DNA from: Sphingobacteriia bacterium
GTDB lineage: Bacteria > Bacteroidota > Bacteroidia > Bacteroidales > UBA7960
Assembly: GCA_011390785.1 (NCBI GenBank)
Contig: JAABRR010000011.1
Span: forward strand, 1-64,000
Direction of reading: 5' to 3'
Length of the DNA: 64,000 nt
Below are positions 1 through 9,051 of this stretch, one piece after another (the first letter of the stretch is position 1; each line of letters begins with the position of its first letter). A program made the position numbers and the translations under genes. The notes beneath the pieces were generated by a model. It searched no databases. It saw nothing but the letters and a program-made list of their open reading frames with translations, and was not told the origin of the DNA.

Positions 1-91
1 ATTTAATCTTAATTTAATGTCTGTAATTAAGATAGATTAACTATCTTTGCAATATAATTCACTATCAATACTAACAATAATTCCAACCGAC

Positions 92-553
92 ATGAAATAT
101 CTGACTATACTATCGCTGATTTTAGCATTCTCTGCATTTAGTGCTTTCAATCAAATTGTTGAAAGAGAAGGAATTTTTTATGGAGAAGACTCCAAACCTT
201 TCACCGGAACCCATAAAGAATTTTATGAGAATGGAGGTTTATCTATGGAAGTATATCTTCTTAATGGCCAACCTGATGGGCTGGTAAAAACATATCACAG
301 CAATGGCCTTTTACACGAACATCGCTCATACCAAAAAGGTATTATGCACGGCCAATGGCTAACCTGGGACGAAAACGGACAAAAGATTGCTGAAGCCAAC
401 TATGAAAATGGCATTAAAGACGGCAAATGGTACATCTGGGATGAAAACGGAGTGCTTTTATATGACATGACCTATGTTGAAGGAAAAAGATCCGGTGTAT
501 GGAAAATGTTTAACCATGATGGTACGCTTGCATCAGAAAAATCTTTTGAATAA
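92..553 (+). CDS. Secreted MORN-repeat protein
   Basis: The protein has an N-terminal hydrophobic segment (MKYLTILSLILAFSAFSAF) that looks like a signal peptide. Four to five MORN_2-type repeats of about 23 residues follow, with recurring G-x-W/xYxxNG patterns such as HGQWLTWDENGQKI and DGKWYIWDENGVLL. I chose the ATG at 92 because it places the signal peptide at the N-terminus; an upstream in-frame ATG at 47 would put 15 unrelated residues before it. MORN_2 proteins of this kind are common in Bacteroidota and are usually annotated as toxin-antitoxin system YwqK-like or as unknown. No enzymatic motif is visible, and the likely role is structural or protein-binding in the envelope. A hairpin terminator follows directly. 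Family assignment is firm; function is unknown. Confidence 0.8.
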   Translation: MKYLTILSLILAFSAFSAFNQIVEREGIFYGEDSKPFTGTHKEFYENGGLSMEVYLLNGQPDGLVKTYHSNGLLHEHRSYQKGIMHGQWLTWDENGQKIAEANYENGIKDGKWYIWDENGVLLYDMTYVEGKRSGVWKMFNHDGTLASEKSFE

Positions 554-575
554 CGTTTCAAAAGCATTGCACAAT

Positions 576-605
576 AAAAAAGCCCCAAAATTGGGGCTTT
601 TTTAT
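576..605. terminator. Bidirectional intrinsic terminator
   Basis: The stem AAAAAGCCCC / GGGGCTTTTTT, with A-rich and T-rich flanks on both sides, lies between convergent genes (MORN protein on plus, carboxypeptidase-regulatory-like protein on minus). It can therefore serve both. Confidence 0.8.
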
Positions 606-640
606 TGTGGTTATAAAATATAAATGATTCTTAAATCATT

Positions 641-985
641 TTACTTGTTTAGCTGTACGAGCTTAAGAGCAACTTTTTCAGTTTCTTCAAGATTTACTTC
701 AACATCAGATTTTTGATAAGAAATATAAGAAGCAGAAATTTTATAAGAACCTGGCAATAGGTTAGCAAAAGAGAAGTTGCCATCAAAATCAGTGTAGGAG
801 GATTCATTGGCCCCTTCAACAACTACTTTTACACCCGCCAGAGCTTCACCGGTAATATTATCCAAAACCTGACCACTAAGACTAACTGATTTTACATTTT
901 CCTTTTCAACTTCAATAGTATTGGTAGCAAAACCACTAAAGGCAAGTAAAAAAAACATTACAACGGAGAAAGATAATTTTTTCAT
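641..985 (-). CDS. Secreted carboxypeptidase regulatory-like domain protein
   Basis: This 114-residue protein has a signal peptide (MKKLSFSVVMFFLLAFSGFA). A single CarboxypepD_reg-like beta-sandwich follows, from about residue 34 to 110: SGQVLDNITGEALAGVKVVVEG, then TDFDGNFSFANLLPGSY. In Bacteroidota this module is usually the N-terminal domain of SusC/TonB-dependent receptors, but here it stands alone with no plug or barrel. The reading frame is short but complete, with a start ATG and a stop next to the shared terminator at 576-605. It is likely a periplasmic or surface protein of unknown partner. It could be a remnant of a larger receptor, but nothing downstream resembles the missing part. 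Confidence 0.8.
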   Translation of the reverse strand: MKKLSFSVVMFFLLAFSGFATNTIEVEKENVKSVSLSGQVLDNITGEALAGVKVVVEGANESSYTDFDGNFSFANLLPGSYKISASYISYQKSDVEVNLEETEKVALKLVQLNK

Positions 986-1059
986 TTCGGGTATATTTAA
1001 AGTTTTAAAGACTAATTACTAAAATAAAACGGACAAAAAGTTTATTTTTTACCCACCTA

Positions 1060-1067
1060 CAAAAGTA
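1060..1067 (-). promoter_or_regulatory. Candidate -7 box for the 641-985 gene
   Basis: On the minus strand this reads TACTTTTG, a match to the Bacteroidota TAnnTTTG -7 element, about 75 nt before the start codon. A TTTG lies upstream but with only about 15 nt spacing, so the match is weak. Confidence 0.3.
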
Positions 1068-1210
1068 CCTGTGCAGTATTACCAAATCATTAACGATTGG
1101 TAATTAAATTGTTAAGTTTATGTTAAGCGAAGATGTTGGATAGTAGAAAATGGTGTGAAAAAAAATAATTTCACACTGGAATTATTTTTTTTCAATTCAA
1201 AAAACAGTTG

Positions 1211-1218
1211 TATATTTG
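1211..1218 (+). promoter_or_regulatory. -7 box of tRNA-Gly promoter
   Basis: TATATTTG is an exact TAnnTTTG element 26 nt before the tRNA-Gly 5' end. The upstream -33 region is T-rich rather than a clear TTTG. Confidence 0.6.
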
Positions 1219-1243
1219 CAACCGCAAACAACGAATTGCCAAT

Positions 1244-1316
<73 letters not shown>

Positions 1317-1321
1317 CAAAG

Positions 1322-1346
1322 ACCTCTGGAAAAGAGGTTTTTTTTT
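1322..1346 (+). terminator. Intrinsic terminator after tRNA-Gly
   Basis: The stem ACCTCT/AGAGGT closes a short loop and is followed by nine T residues. It separates tRNA-Gly from tRNA-Leu, so tRNA-Leu probably has its own promoter or is read through. Confidence 0.7.
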
Positions 1347-1395
1347 AGGCGCCGGTTGCCAATTACCGACGATAAAACAAAATGATCTTTGCGTA

Positions 1396-1480
1396 GCCCG
1401 GATGGTGGAATTGGTAGACACCCAGGACTTAAAATCCTGTGGCCATTGCGGCCGTGCCGGTTCGAGCCCGGCTCCGGGTA
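1396..1480 (+). tRNA. tRNA-Leu (TAA)
   Basis: This is a class II tRNA with a long variable arm. The acceptor GCCCGGA pairs with TCCGGGT (terminal G-U). The anticodon stem CAGGA/TCCTG has loop CTTAAAA (anticodon TAA), and the T-arm contains GTTCGAGCC. CCA is not encoded. A terminator hairpin follows immediately. Confidence 0.95.
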
Positions 1481-1483
1481 CAT

Positions 1484-1511
1484 AAAGCCGCTGATTTTCA
1501 GCGGCTTTTTT
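1484..1511. terminator. Bidirectional terminator between tRNA-Leu and the saccharopine dehydrogenase gene
   Basis: The 11-bp perfect stem AAAGCCGCTGA/TCAGCGGCTTT has a 3-nt loop and is followed by a T-run. It overlaps the stop of the convergent minus-strand gene and can serve both directions. Confidence 0.8.
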
Positions 1512-2638
1512 TATCCTATGGTTACTTTATAATCAATATTTCTCTCCTTCAAATAATCCAGCACAAAATCAAAACAATCATCATCCATACCTACCAGTTC
1601 GGGAGGAAATACTCCCTTACCGGCAAACCGGCCCTGTAAAATCAATTCGGCATGAGCAGTAGCGGTGAAACCTGTAGTTCGTGCCATAGATGATAGTTTC
1701 TCGGTCGGATCATACTCGTCAAACAAGTCGTACTGAACACTTTGTTTTTTGCCGTTAACTTTACCATCAAGTTTTACACGCATTACTGTAAATTCTTCTT
1801 CATTGGGATTTAGTTTCCAATCGTTAATAAGAATTTTGCTGGTAAAATCAATGGGCCTTATAGCTGTGTTGTTAATGGTAATGGGCGACTTGTCAAAAAA
1901 ACCAGCAATGGTGAGTGCTTGTATAAGCTGAATATGGCCGGGATAACGCAGGGTTTTCTCTTTCATGTTGGGCACATGGGGTAAATTCTTCAACAAGGAT
2001 CGGAGACCATCCGTATAAAATGCTTCCAAAGTACCTACATTATCAAAAAACATCAGCTCCGGATCGCTCATTGCAGGCTTGGTCATTTGCCGACCTTTCT
2101 CAATATACCTTGCAGGTCTTGTATATTCTTCCACTACATCGATGGGAGAGAAAGGAGCTTTATAATTAAACGGATAAACTTTTACTTTGGGTAAACCACC
2201 TACCACGTATTCAATACTTTCCAGCTCCATCTTTTCATCCCAGTAACCAGCCATTAAATTGGGCATACCAGGGGCAACCCCACAATCGGTAATGGCAGTT
2301 ACACCGTTTTTGGCGGCCAAAAAATTTAAATCCATAAAATCTTCAGGCATAAAAGAAATATCAACAATATTCTTTTTTGCTTCAATTACAGCCCGTACAA
2401 GATCGTATCCCATAAACCCGGGCACAGCAGAAACTACCAGATCAAAATCTGCAACAATTTTACCAACAGCGTCTTCGTCCATAAGATTTATACCCTTTGT
2501 GGCTATAGAATAATTCTTTGACAGAAACTTCAGTGATGGTTCATCCATATCTACCGCTGTAACATCATGCTTTTTTGAAAGATCAATAGCAATTGCTTTA
2601 CCAACCATTCCGGCCCCTAATACAATAATTTTGCTCAT
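1511..2638 (-). CDS. Saccharopine dehydrogenase family protein
   Basis: This 375-residue protein begins with a Rossmann nucleotide-binding loop (GAGMVG, residues 8-13), followed by the short-chain Sacchrp_dh_NADP region and a C-terminal catalytic-type domain. The central DCGVAPGMPNLMAGYW and VGGLPK segments are typical of the family that includes saccharopine reductase, lysine 6-dehydrogenase and carboxynorspermidine synthase. The family oxidises or reduces an imine at an amino-acid side chain with NAD(P). The substrate cannot be fixed from the sequence, and a lysine-catabolic or lysine 6-dehydrogenase-like role is one option. The gene stands alone and convergent to tRNA-Leu, with no lysine-pathway neighbour. 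The ATG at 2638 gives a normal N-terminus directly before the Rossmann beta-strand. Confidence 0.85.
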   Translation of the reverse strand: MSKIIVLGAGMVGKAIAIDLSKKHDVTAVDMDEPSLKFLSKNYSIATKGINLMDEDAVGKIVADFDLVVSAVPGFMGYDLVRAVIEAKKNIVDISFMPEDFMDLNFLAAKNGVTAITDCGVAPGMPNLMAGYWDEKMELESIEYVVGGLPKVKVYPFNYKAPFSPIDVVEEYTRPARYIEKGRQMTKPAMSDPELMFFDNVGTLEAFYTDGLRSLLKNLPHVPNMKEKTLRYPGHIQLIQALTIAGFFDKSPITINNTAIRPIDFTSKILINDWKLNPNEEEFTVMRVKLDGKVNGKKQSVQYDLFDEYDPTEKLSSMARTTGFTATAHAELILQGRFAGKGVFPPELVGMDDDCFDFVLDYLKERNIDYKVTIG

Positions 2639-2762
2639 AACTTACATATTTTAACAATCAGAATTTTTAGTTTTATCTGGTAATAAACTTTCCCGGATAA
2701 AACTAAATTACCAAAATTGTTGGCAAGTTAAATGTTTTGCATCAAAAAAATAATAAAATCAT

Positions 2763-2770
2763 TAAATTTG
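2763..2770 (+). promoter_or_regulatory. Candidate -7 box for the mrdA operon
   Basis: TAAATTTG matches TAnnTTTG. A TTTG sits upstream at 2736-2739, but the spacer (23 nt) is longer than the usual 19-21. It would leave a 5' leader of about 100 nt before mrdA. Confidence 0.35.
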
Positions 2771-2876
2771 TGAAGTTTAACAAGCCTGAAAGTAAATAGA
2801 TTCAAGCAAATCAGACGTTTCTGGCGCATAATTTTAATTATCTAAGGGCATAATAAAGCCTCCTGTCTATATACCT

Positions 2877-4700
2877 ATGTTAAATCAACATCAGAGCCCG
2901 GAAATTGGATCCAGAAAAAAAAATGCCATTATTTTTTTTATCATACTTATTGGCGTTTTATACATCACAAGGCTTTTCTTTCTCCAGGTGCTCGATCACC
3001 GTTATAAAATCTATGCTGAGAGCAACATTCAGAGAATAATAACTGATTATGCAGCCAGGGGGTTAATTTATGATCGAAACGGCGAACTTATTGTATATAA
3101 TGAACCGTATTACGACCTCATGGTAGTACCCGGCCAGGTTGGCGCTATGGATACAACTGAGTTTACCCGTTTATTGGGAATTACCAGACCTCAATTTGAA
3201 AGCAGGCTTCAAACAGCACGAAGCTACAGCCGTTTTAAATCATCTGTTTTTGAAAAACAAATATCCAAAGACATTTTTGCAGCTTTACAGGAAAAACTTT
3301 TTAAATATCCTGGTTTTTTTGTCCAACCCCGTACACTACGCAAATATCCCTATCCGGTTGCAGCGCATACCTTTGGTTATGTTGGCGAAGCGGGACCTAC
3401 TGATATTGCCGCTGATCCTTATTATCAGCCCGGAGATTATATTGGTATATCAGGCATAGAAAAGCACTATGAAGAAATTTTACGTGGACAAAAAGGCACC
3501 CGCATTGTTATGGTAGATGCCCTTAACCGCGATATTGGTTCTTTTCAGGATGGCAGGTATGATACAATAGCGTTGGCAGGTACCGATATTTATGCTTCAC
3601 TTGATATCGAGTTACAACAATACGGAGAACAACTCCTGAAAAATAAACGAGGCAGTATTGTAGCCATAGAACCGTCAAGTGGTGAAATTCTGGCCCTGGT
3701 TAGTTCACCTGGCTATGACCCCAATTTGCTGGTAGGAAGAGTAAGATCGCAGAACTACCGGAAACTTCAGGAAGATACCCTAAAACCGTTATTTAATCGT
3801 GCACTCATGGCTAGTTATCCACCAGGTTCGGTTTTTAAAGTGGCAAATTTTCTGATTGGTTTGCAGGAAGGTGGTATTACAACTCACTCAAGATATTCTT
3901 GCCCAGGCTATTATTATAGTGGCGGCATCACGGTGCGGTGCAGATCGCACCCGCAGCCTGTTAATGTAGAGACTGCCCTGCAATACAGTTGCAATACCTT
4001 CTCTTGTATTCAATTCCGTAATACTTTAGAGCTTCCTAAGTTTCAAAGTATGCAGGAAGCATTAAACACCTGGCGCGATCATATTGTAAGTATGGGTTTT
4101 GGTATTACATTCAATAGTGATCTTTCGCATGAATTACCCGGACAGATAGGTAGTTCTGACTATTACGATCAAATTTACGGACCACGCGGATGGAAAGCCT
4201 TAACTGTTATATCCCTTGCAATTGGTCAGGGAGAAATTGGGACAACACCTGTTCAATTAGCCAACCTGGCAGCTACTGTTGCCAACAGGGGCTATTATAT
4301 TACCCCCCATGTTATAAAGGCTATTGGCACTCCTGAAAACCTAAATCCCGAATTCATAGAACCCAGATACACATCTATAGATTCGATTCATTTTGAAACC
4401 ATCGCACGGGCGATGTTCGAAACCGTTGAGTCAGGAACCGGACGCTATTCAAGAATACCAGACATTACCATGGGAGGAAAAACTGGAACTGTCCAAAATC
4501 CACATGGCGAAAATCACTCTGCATTTATTGCTTTCGCTCCCTTTGAAAACCCGAAAATTGCTGTTTCTGTAATTGTTGAGAATGCTGGAGGAGGGGCCAC
4601 CTGGGCTGCTCCTATTTCAAGTTTGATGATTGAAAAATATATTAATCGTGAAATTAACAGGACCTGGTTCGAAAAAAGAATTCTTGATGCAGAATTTTAA
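2877..4700 (+). CDS. mrdA: Penicillin-binding protein 2 (cell elongation transpeptidase)
   Basis: This class B PBP crosslinks peptidoglycan during cell elongation. It has an N-terminal membrane anchor (about residues 18-37), a PBP dimerisation domain, and a transpeptidase domain with all three active-site motifs: SVFK with nucleophile Ser318 and Lys321, SCN (371-373) and KTG (535-537). The length of 607 residues is normal for Bacteroidota PBP2. rodA starts 25 bp after its stop, so the glycosyltransferase RodA and its partner transpeptidase are co-transcribed, followed by nadK. The usual upstream mreBCD genes are absent here. No clear Shine-Dalgarno sequence precedes the ATG, as is common in the phylum. 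The identification is secure. Confidence 0.97.
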   Translation: MLNQHQSPEIGSRKKNAIIFFIILIGVLYITRLFFLQVLDHRYKIYAESNIQRIITDYAARGLIYDRNGELIVYNEPYYDLMVVPGQVGAMDTTEFTRLLGITRPQFESRLQTARSYSRFKSSVFEKQISKDIFAALQEKLFKYPGFFVQPRTLRKYPYPVAAHTFGYVGEAGPTDIAADPYYQPGDYIGISGIEKHYEEILRGQKGTRIVMVDALNRDIGSFQDGRYDTIALAGTDIYASLDIELQQYGEQLLKNKRGSIVAIEPSSGEILALVSSPGYDPNLLVGRVRSQNYRKLQEDTLKPLFNRALMASYPPGSVFKVANFLIGLQEGGITTHSRYSCPGYYYSGGITVRCRSHPQPVNVETALQYSCNTFSCIQFRNTLELPKFQSMQEALNTWRDHIVSMGFGITFNSDLSHELPGQIGSSDYYDQIYGPRGWKALTVISLAIGQGEIGTTPVQLANLAATVANRGYYITPHVIKAIGTPENLNPEFIEPRYTSIDSIHFETIARAMFETVESGTGRYSRIPDITMGGKTGTVQNPHGENHSAFIAFAPFENPKIAVSVIVENAGGGATWAAPISSLMIEKYINREINRTWFEKRILDAEF

Positions 4701-4725
4701 CACATTAAAATACAACCTGTAAAAT

Positions 4726-5988
4726 ATGAGAAACCAGTTTAACATATTCAAAAATCTCGATAAAATCACCATCCTGCTTTTTCTTGCTTTGATTTTCATT
4801 GGCTGGATAAACATATATGCCGCAGAAATAAATGAATCCCACACAAGTATATTCGATTTTAGCCAACGTTATGGCAAACAATTCATCTGGATAATAGCCG
4901 CAATCTTACTTGGGCTCATCATTCTGGCCTTCGATGTTAAATTTTTTCCCGCCTTTGCCTATGTTATCTATGGAGGAATTATGCTTTTATTAATTGGTGT
5001 ATTGCTTTTTGGAACTACAGTAAATGCTTCTAAATCATGGTTTCAGATAGGCGGTATTGCCATACAACCTGCAGAATTTGCAAAATATGCCACAGCTTTG
5101 GCTTTGGCAAAGATCATATATGATACGAAATCGAAAATAAAAACTTTTAAAGATTTGATTAAACCAGTTGTTTTGCTCGCAATTCCTGTGATGCTGATTT
5201 TTTTGCAAAATGATACAGGTTCGGCAATTGTTTTTTCAACCTTTGTAATTGTTTTATATCGTGAAAATTATATCCCAGGATGGCTGCTTCTCTTAGGTAT
5301 ATTTGCTGTATTTCTTTTTATACTTACCCTATTGGTTAATGAGTTTATTATTATTGGAATTTTAAGTAGTATCTTCTTACTGACTGCTATAATCCTAAGA
5401 AAAAAGCCAGCATCAATCAGGCAACTTTTACTTATACTTTTGGTAATAAATACTTATGTTTATGGAGTAAGTTATGTGTTTGATCAGATTTTGCAGCCAC
5501 ACCAAAAAATGCGAATTGCCGTATTAATTGATGAAACCGTTGACCTAAGGGGTGCGGGTTATAATCTCCATCAGTCAAAAATAGCCATAGGTTCTGGTGG
5601 TCTTACAGGCAAAGGGTTTTTACAGGGCACACAAACCAAATTCAGCTTTGTACCCGAGCAGGGCACCGACTTCATTTTTTGCACGGTGGGTGAGGAATGG
5701 GGATTTTTAGGGAGTTCATTATTGATTATTCTCTTTCTTACTCTGCTGATTAGAATCATTTTGTTGGCAGAACGACAACGATCAACTTTTAGCAGAGCTT
5801 TTGGTTACGGCCTGGCATCTGTTATTTTTTTCCATTTTACAATAAATATAGGTATGACTATCGGACTTATTCCGGTTATTGGAATTCCACTGCCATTTAT
5901 CAGCTCTGGCGGATCATCATTATGGGCATTTACTATTTTCCTTTTTACGTTTCTAAAACTTGACTCCAGACGCCTGGATCTATTATAA
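4726..5988 (+). CDS. rodA: Rod shape-determining protein RodA (SEDS glycosyltransferase)
   Basis: This polytopic SEDS protein of 420 residues has about ten hydrophobic segments. It carries the family's conserved loop VPEQGTDFIFCTVGEEWGF and the C-terminal motif PVIGIPLPFISSGGSS, which are diagnostic for RodA/FtsW/SpoVE. It polymerises lipid II glycan strands in the inner membrane together with PBP2. Its place directly after mrdA makes RodA more likely than FtsW. A hydrophilic-hydrophobic stretch in the middle (about residues 190-250) is somewhat longer than in proteobacterial RodA. nadK follows after 9 bp. Confidence 0.95.
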   Translation: MRNQFNIFKNLDKITILLFLALIFIGWINIYAAEINESHTSIFDFSQRYGKQFIWIIAAILLGLIILAFDVKFFPAFAYVIYGGIMLLLIGVLLFGTTVNASKSWFQIGGIAIQPAEFAKYATALALAKIIYDTKSKIKTFKDLIKPVVLLAIPVMLIFLQNDTGSAIVFSTFVIVLYRENYIPGWLLLLGIFAVFLFILTLLVNEFIIIGILSSIFLLTAIILRKKPASIRQLLLILLVINTYVYGVSYVFDQILQPHQKMRIAVLIDETVDLRGAGYNLHQSKIAIGSGGLTGKGFLQGTQTKFSFVPEQGTDFIFCTVGEEWGFLGSSLLIILFLTLLIRIILLAERQRSTFSRAFGYGLASVIFFHFTINIGMTIGLIPVIGIPLPFISSGGSSLWAFTIFLFTFLKLDSRRLDLL

Positions 5989-5997
5989 TTTATAATT

Positions 5998-6879
5998 ATG
6001 TACATTGCACTGTTTGGAAGAAGATTTAACCCCAATTTTTTCCCTGTAATTGAAAAAATGATTCGCCTCCTTGAAAACGAAGTAGATGTATTTTTTATAA
6101 AAGATACATTTTATGAATTTCTCAAGGAAGCCTTTGAATTTACAAAACCTGTCAAGCTATTCTCTGACCACAATGGTATTGCTTCAAACTGTTTTTGTAT
6201 GATCAGTATTGGTGGTGATGGCACCTTGCTTGACACGATGCCTTATTTACGCAATTCTGAGATTCCGGTTTTGGGAATAAATACAGGTCGGTTAGGCTTT
6301 CTTTCTTCCGTTTCTACTGACGAAATGAAATTGTCAATCCAGGCACTTCTTCAAAGAAACTTTCGGATAGATCAACGATCATTACTTAAACTCGAAACCC
6401 AAAATGAAGAACTTTTTGGTGATTTCCCTTATGCGCTGAACGAATTAACCGTTCTGAAACGCGACAATGCGACTATGATATCGGTAAGTGCATATGTAAA
6501 CGGGTTTTATTTAAATACCTATTGGGCCGATGGATTAATTGTTGCCACCCCTACAGGCTCTACCGGATATTCGCTTAGTTGTGGAGGCAATATTATTTCT
6601 CCCGATTCCGAAAATTTCATTATTACACCCATCGCTTCACATAATCTAACGGTTCGTCCTATCATTATCAAAGACAATTCTATGGTTAAACTCAGGGTAG
6701 AAGGCCGGATAAAAAGCCATCTTATAATAATGGATTCCCGCAGTGTTCCTATGGAACAACCTATTGACCTTTATATTAAAAAAGCACAGTTCAAGGTACA
6801 CCTGATTAGTATTGAAAATAAAGATTTTTTCAAGACAATAAGAAATAAATTGGCCTGGGGATTAGATAAAAGAAATTAA
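5998..6879 (+). CDS. nadK: NAD kinase
   Basis: The enzyme phosphorylates NAD+ at the 2' position to give NADP+. The 293-residue protein has the ATP/NAD-kinase GGDGT motif (residues 72-76, with catalytic Asp74), a conserved NELTV-like segment (LNELTVLKRD), and the glycine-rich TPTGSTGYSLSCGG stretch that contacts NAD. It starts 9 bp after rodA and is probably in the same transcript. nadK followed by an outer-membrane assembly block is a frequent arrangement in Bacteroidota. The identification is secure. Confidence 0.96.
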   Translation: MYIALFGRRFNPNFFPVIEKMIRLLENEVDVFFIKDTFYEFLKEAFEFTKPVKLFSDHNGIASNCFCMISIGGDGTLLDTMPYLRNSEIPVLGINTGRLGFLSSVSTDEMKLSIQALLQRNFRIDQRSLLKLETQNEELFGDFPYALNELTVLKRDNATMISVSAYVNGFYLNTYWADGLIVATPTGSTGYSLSCGGNIISPDSENFIITPIASHNLTVRPIIIKDNSMVKLRVEGRIKSHLIIMDSRSVPMEQPIDLYIKKAQFKVHLISIENKDFFKTIRNKLAWGLDKRN

Positions 6880-6919
6880 AATATAATTTCTCAAAATGTA
6901 AGGTTTTCCTATTTTTAGC

Positions 6920-6927
6920 TAAATTTG
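6920..6927 (+). promoter_or_regulatory. -7 box upstream of the DUF6089-uppS-bamA block
   Basis: TAAATTTG is an exact TAnnTTTG match in the 127-bp gap after nadK, about 80 nt before the first DUF6089 start. No convincing TTTG is seen at the -33 position. It may provide separate expression of the outer-membrane block. Confidence 0.45.
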
Positions 6928-7006
6928 CACCTTGAACTCTTGATTTTATTATCATATTTGCTTTTGAAAAGCAACATAAATTTCATAGTCAACAAAACAG
7001 AAACAC

Positions 7007-7975
7007 ATGAGGTATTTTTTAATAACCTTTTTTATCCTGTTAACCTTTGCTTTTGAATCATACACCCAAAGGTGGACTAAAGACCGCCATCACCTTATTA
7101 TAGGTCTTGGTTCTTCAGGATTTATGGGAGACCTGGGAGGGGCTGATGATGTTGGATCACAGGGAATAAAAGACTTTGAATTTAATGCAGTCAGGCCAAA
7201 TATCATGGCTGGATATCGTTATATGCTCTTCCAAAATATAGGTATTACCGGAAATTTATCGGTTGGTTATGTTTACGGAGACGATAATTTTACCCAGGAA
7301 CCATTTCGTAACAATAGAAACATCCATTTCAGATCTCCTATTATAGAACTTTCTTCAACTGCCCAGTTCTATTTATTTAATTATGAAAAACGAAGGTCTA
7401 CTATCAGAAGAATTACACAAAGGTCAAATCTTCGGTTTTCAGGAATAAGGGGCTACATATTTGCAGGAATAGCTGGCTTTTATTATAATCCTCAGGCCTA
7501 CTTTGAAAGAGCAAATTATACCGGTAGTATTCCTGCTGATCAATTGCCTGCTGATGGATGGTACAATTTGCGACCCTTAAAAACTGAAGGACAAGGATAT
7601 TTTCCCACTCGTAAAGAATATCTGCCCATCTCTTTGGCAATTCCTTATGGTTTTGGTGCAACTTTTCAAATAAACCAAAATTTTTCAGTGGGCATTCAAT
7701 ATGGCTATCGAAAAACCTTTACCGATTATATTGATGACGTTAGCACTACATATGTTGATCCAAACATTTACAGTATAATATTTGACGACCCTTCAAATGT
7801 TGCTATCTCAGAATATTTTGCCAATCCGACAAATAATCAGCTTGCAAAAAGTGCAACAGCACCCGGGCAACAAAGGGGAAATCCTTATAATACCGATGCA
7901 TACATGTTTGGGTATATTACCATCTACTATAATTTCCCGGTACTTTTCAGACCATCCGGCATTATCAGATTCTAG
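7007..7975 (+). CDS. DUF6089 outer-membrane beta-barrel-like protein (paralogue 1)
   Basis: The protein has a signal peptide (MRYFLITFFILLTFAFESYTQ) and about 300 residues of alternating short aromatic-rich beta-strands, for example NIMAGYRYMLFQNIGITGNLS and FSVGIQYGYRKTFTDYIDDVSTTY. The YRKTFTDYIDDVSTTY-like motif and the position next to uppS-bamA are typical of the DUF6089 family. These are predicted outer-membrane barrels, probably small porin- or OmpA-barrel-like proteins. It shares clear blocks with the next gene (FRSxIxELSxxxxFxLF, LRTEGQG, DYxDDVSTTY), so the two are tandem paralogues. The biochemical function is not established. Confidence 0.8.
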   Translation: MRYFLITFFILLTFAFESYTQRWTKDRHHLIIGLGSSGFMGDLGGADDVGSQGIKDFEFNAVRPNIMAGYRYMLFQNIGITGNLSVGYVYGDDNFTQEPFRNNRNIHFRSPIIELSSTAQFYLFNYEKRRSTIRRITQRSNLRFSGIRGYIFAGIAGFYYNPQAYFERANYTGSIPADQLPADGWYNLRPLKTEGQGYFPTRKEYLPISLAIPYGFGATFQINQNFSVGIQYGYRKTFTDYIDDVSTTYVDPNIYSIIFDDPSNVAISEYFANPTNNQLAKSATAPGQQRGNPYNTDAYMFGYITIYYNFPVLFRPSGIIRF

Positions 7976-8106
7976 TTGCAAACATCAGTTATGAAAGCCT
8001 GGAGTAAACAACAAAATATTTTGCCAATGTTTACGTTTTCCAAACACCCAACAGTAATTAATATGTATTGCAATTCCGTAAGATAATCAACAGAATCTAA
8101 AGTAAA

Positions 8107-8958
8107 ATGCCGATAAATTCGCAACTTAAGTTGAAAAAACAATTCTTCCCAATTTTATTTCTTGTTAGTTTAGCGTTTACCCTGAACAATTCTTATGTTT
8201 ATGGGCAAAAAAATGAAGTAGGTTTCTTTTTCGGCACATCATACTATTTAGGTGATCTGAATCCTAATAAACACTTTGGTTTGAGCAGACCAGGTATTGG
8301 AGGATTATACAGACATAATATTAACCAAAACGTTTCTTTAAGAGTAAGCACTTATTGGGCCAATGTAGAAGGAAATGATGCTGTTATACAATACAATACA
8401 AACAGAAACCTTCAATTCAGATCTAATATTTTTGAATTAAGTACGCAAGGCGAAGTAAACTTCTTGTTTTTTACTCCTGGCGACATGGAAACTCCTTCAA
8501 CTCCTTACATTTTTGGCGGCGCAGGATTTTTTTGGTTTAATCCTCAGGCAGAAATAAACGGCCAGTGGTTCAATCTCAACCAACTTCGCACCGAAGGACA
8601 AGGTTCAGACTTATACCCTAATCGCAAACCATACAATCTTACATCATATAATATTTTGTTTGGTATTGGATATAAATTTAACATAACCCGCCAGTTTACC
8701 GGTGCATTTGAGTGGGGTTTGCGCAGAACCGGTACTGATTATCTCGATGATGTAAGCACCACTTACCCTGATGCTTCTGTTTTTAACAATAATACAGTTG
8801 CACTTGAAATATACGACAAAAGTCTAGAAAACAGAGGAAATAATGCCAATTTTCAACGTGGAAATCCAAACTCAAACGACTGGTACTCGTTCGCAGGTAT
8901 TATACTGACAATCAGGATCAAAGACTTTAGCAAAACCCGGTGTCCTGCCTATAATTAA
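8107..8958 (+). CDS. DUF6089 outer-membrane beta-barrel-like protein (paralogue 2)
   Basis: This 283-residue secreted protein has a signal peptide (about residues 12-34) and the same block pattern as its upstream neighbour: GGLYRHNINQNVSLRVSTYW, FRSNIFELSTQGEVN, NQLRTEGQGSDLYPNRKPYN and RTGTDYLDDVSTTYPD. A barrel of about eight strands in the outer membrane is the likely fold. The 130-bp gap between the paralogues has no terminator. uppS begins 93 bp downstream. The tandem copies differ in length and in the loops, so they are not a recent duplication. Confidence 0.8.
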   Translation: MPINSQLKLKKQFFPILFLVSLAFTLNNSYVYGQKNEVGFFFGTSYYLGDLNPNKHFGLSRPGIGGLYRHNINQNVSLRVSTYWANVEGNDAVIQYNTNRNLQFRSNIFELSTQGEVNFLFFTPGDMETPSTPYIFGGAGFFWFNPQAEINGQWFNLNQLRTEGQGSDLYPNRKPYNLTSYNILFGIGYKFNITRQFTGAFEWGLRRTGTDYLDDVSTTYPDASVFNNNTVALEIYDKSLENRGNNANFQRGNPNSNDWYSFAGIILTIRIKDFSKTRCPAYN

Positions 8959-9051
8959 TTTTTCATAAACTTTGAATTATGGTTTTTAATTGTTAAAATA
9001 TTTTGAGAAATTTGTGCCTATTTTTCCGGAAGAGTAATTAGTTAATTTACA

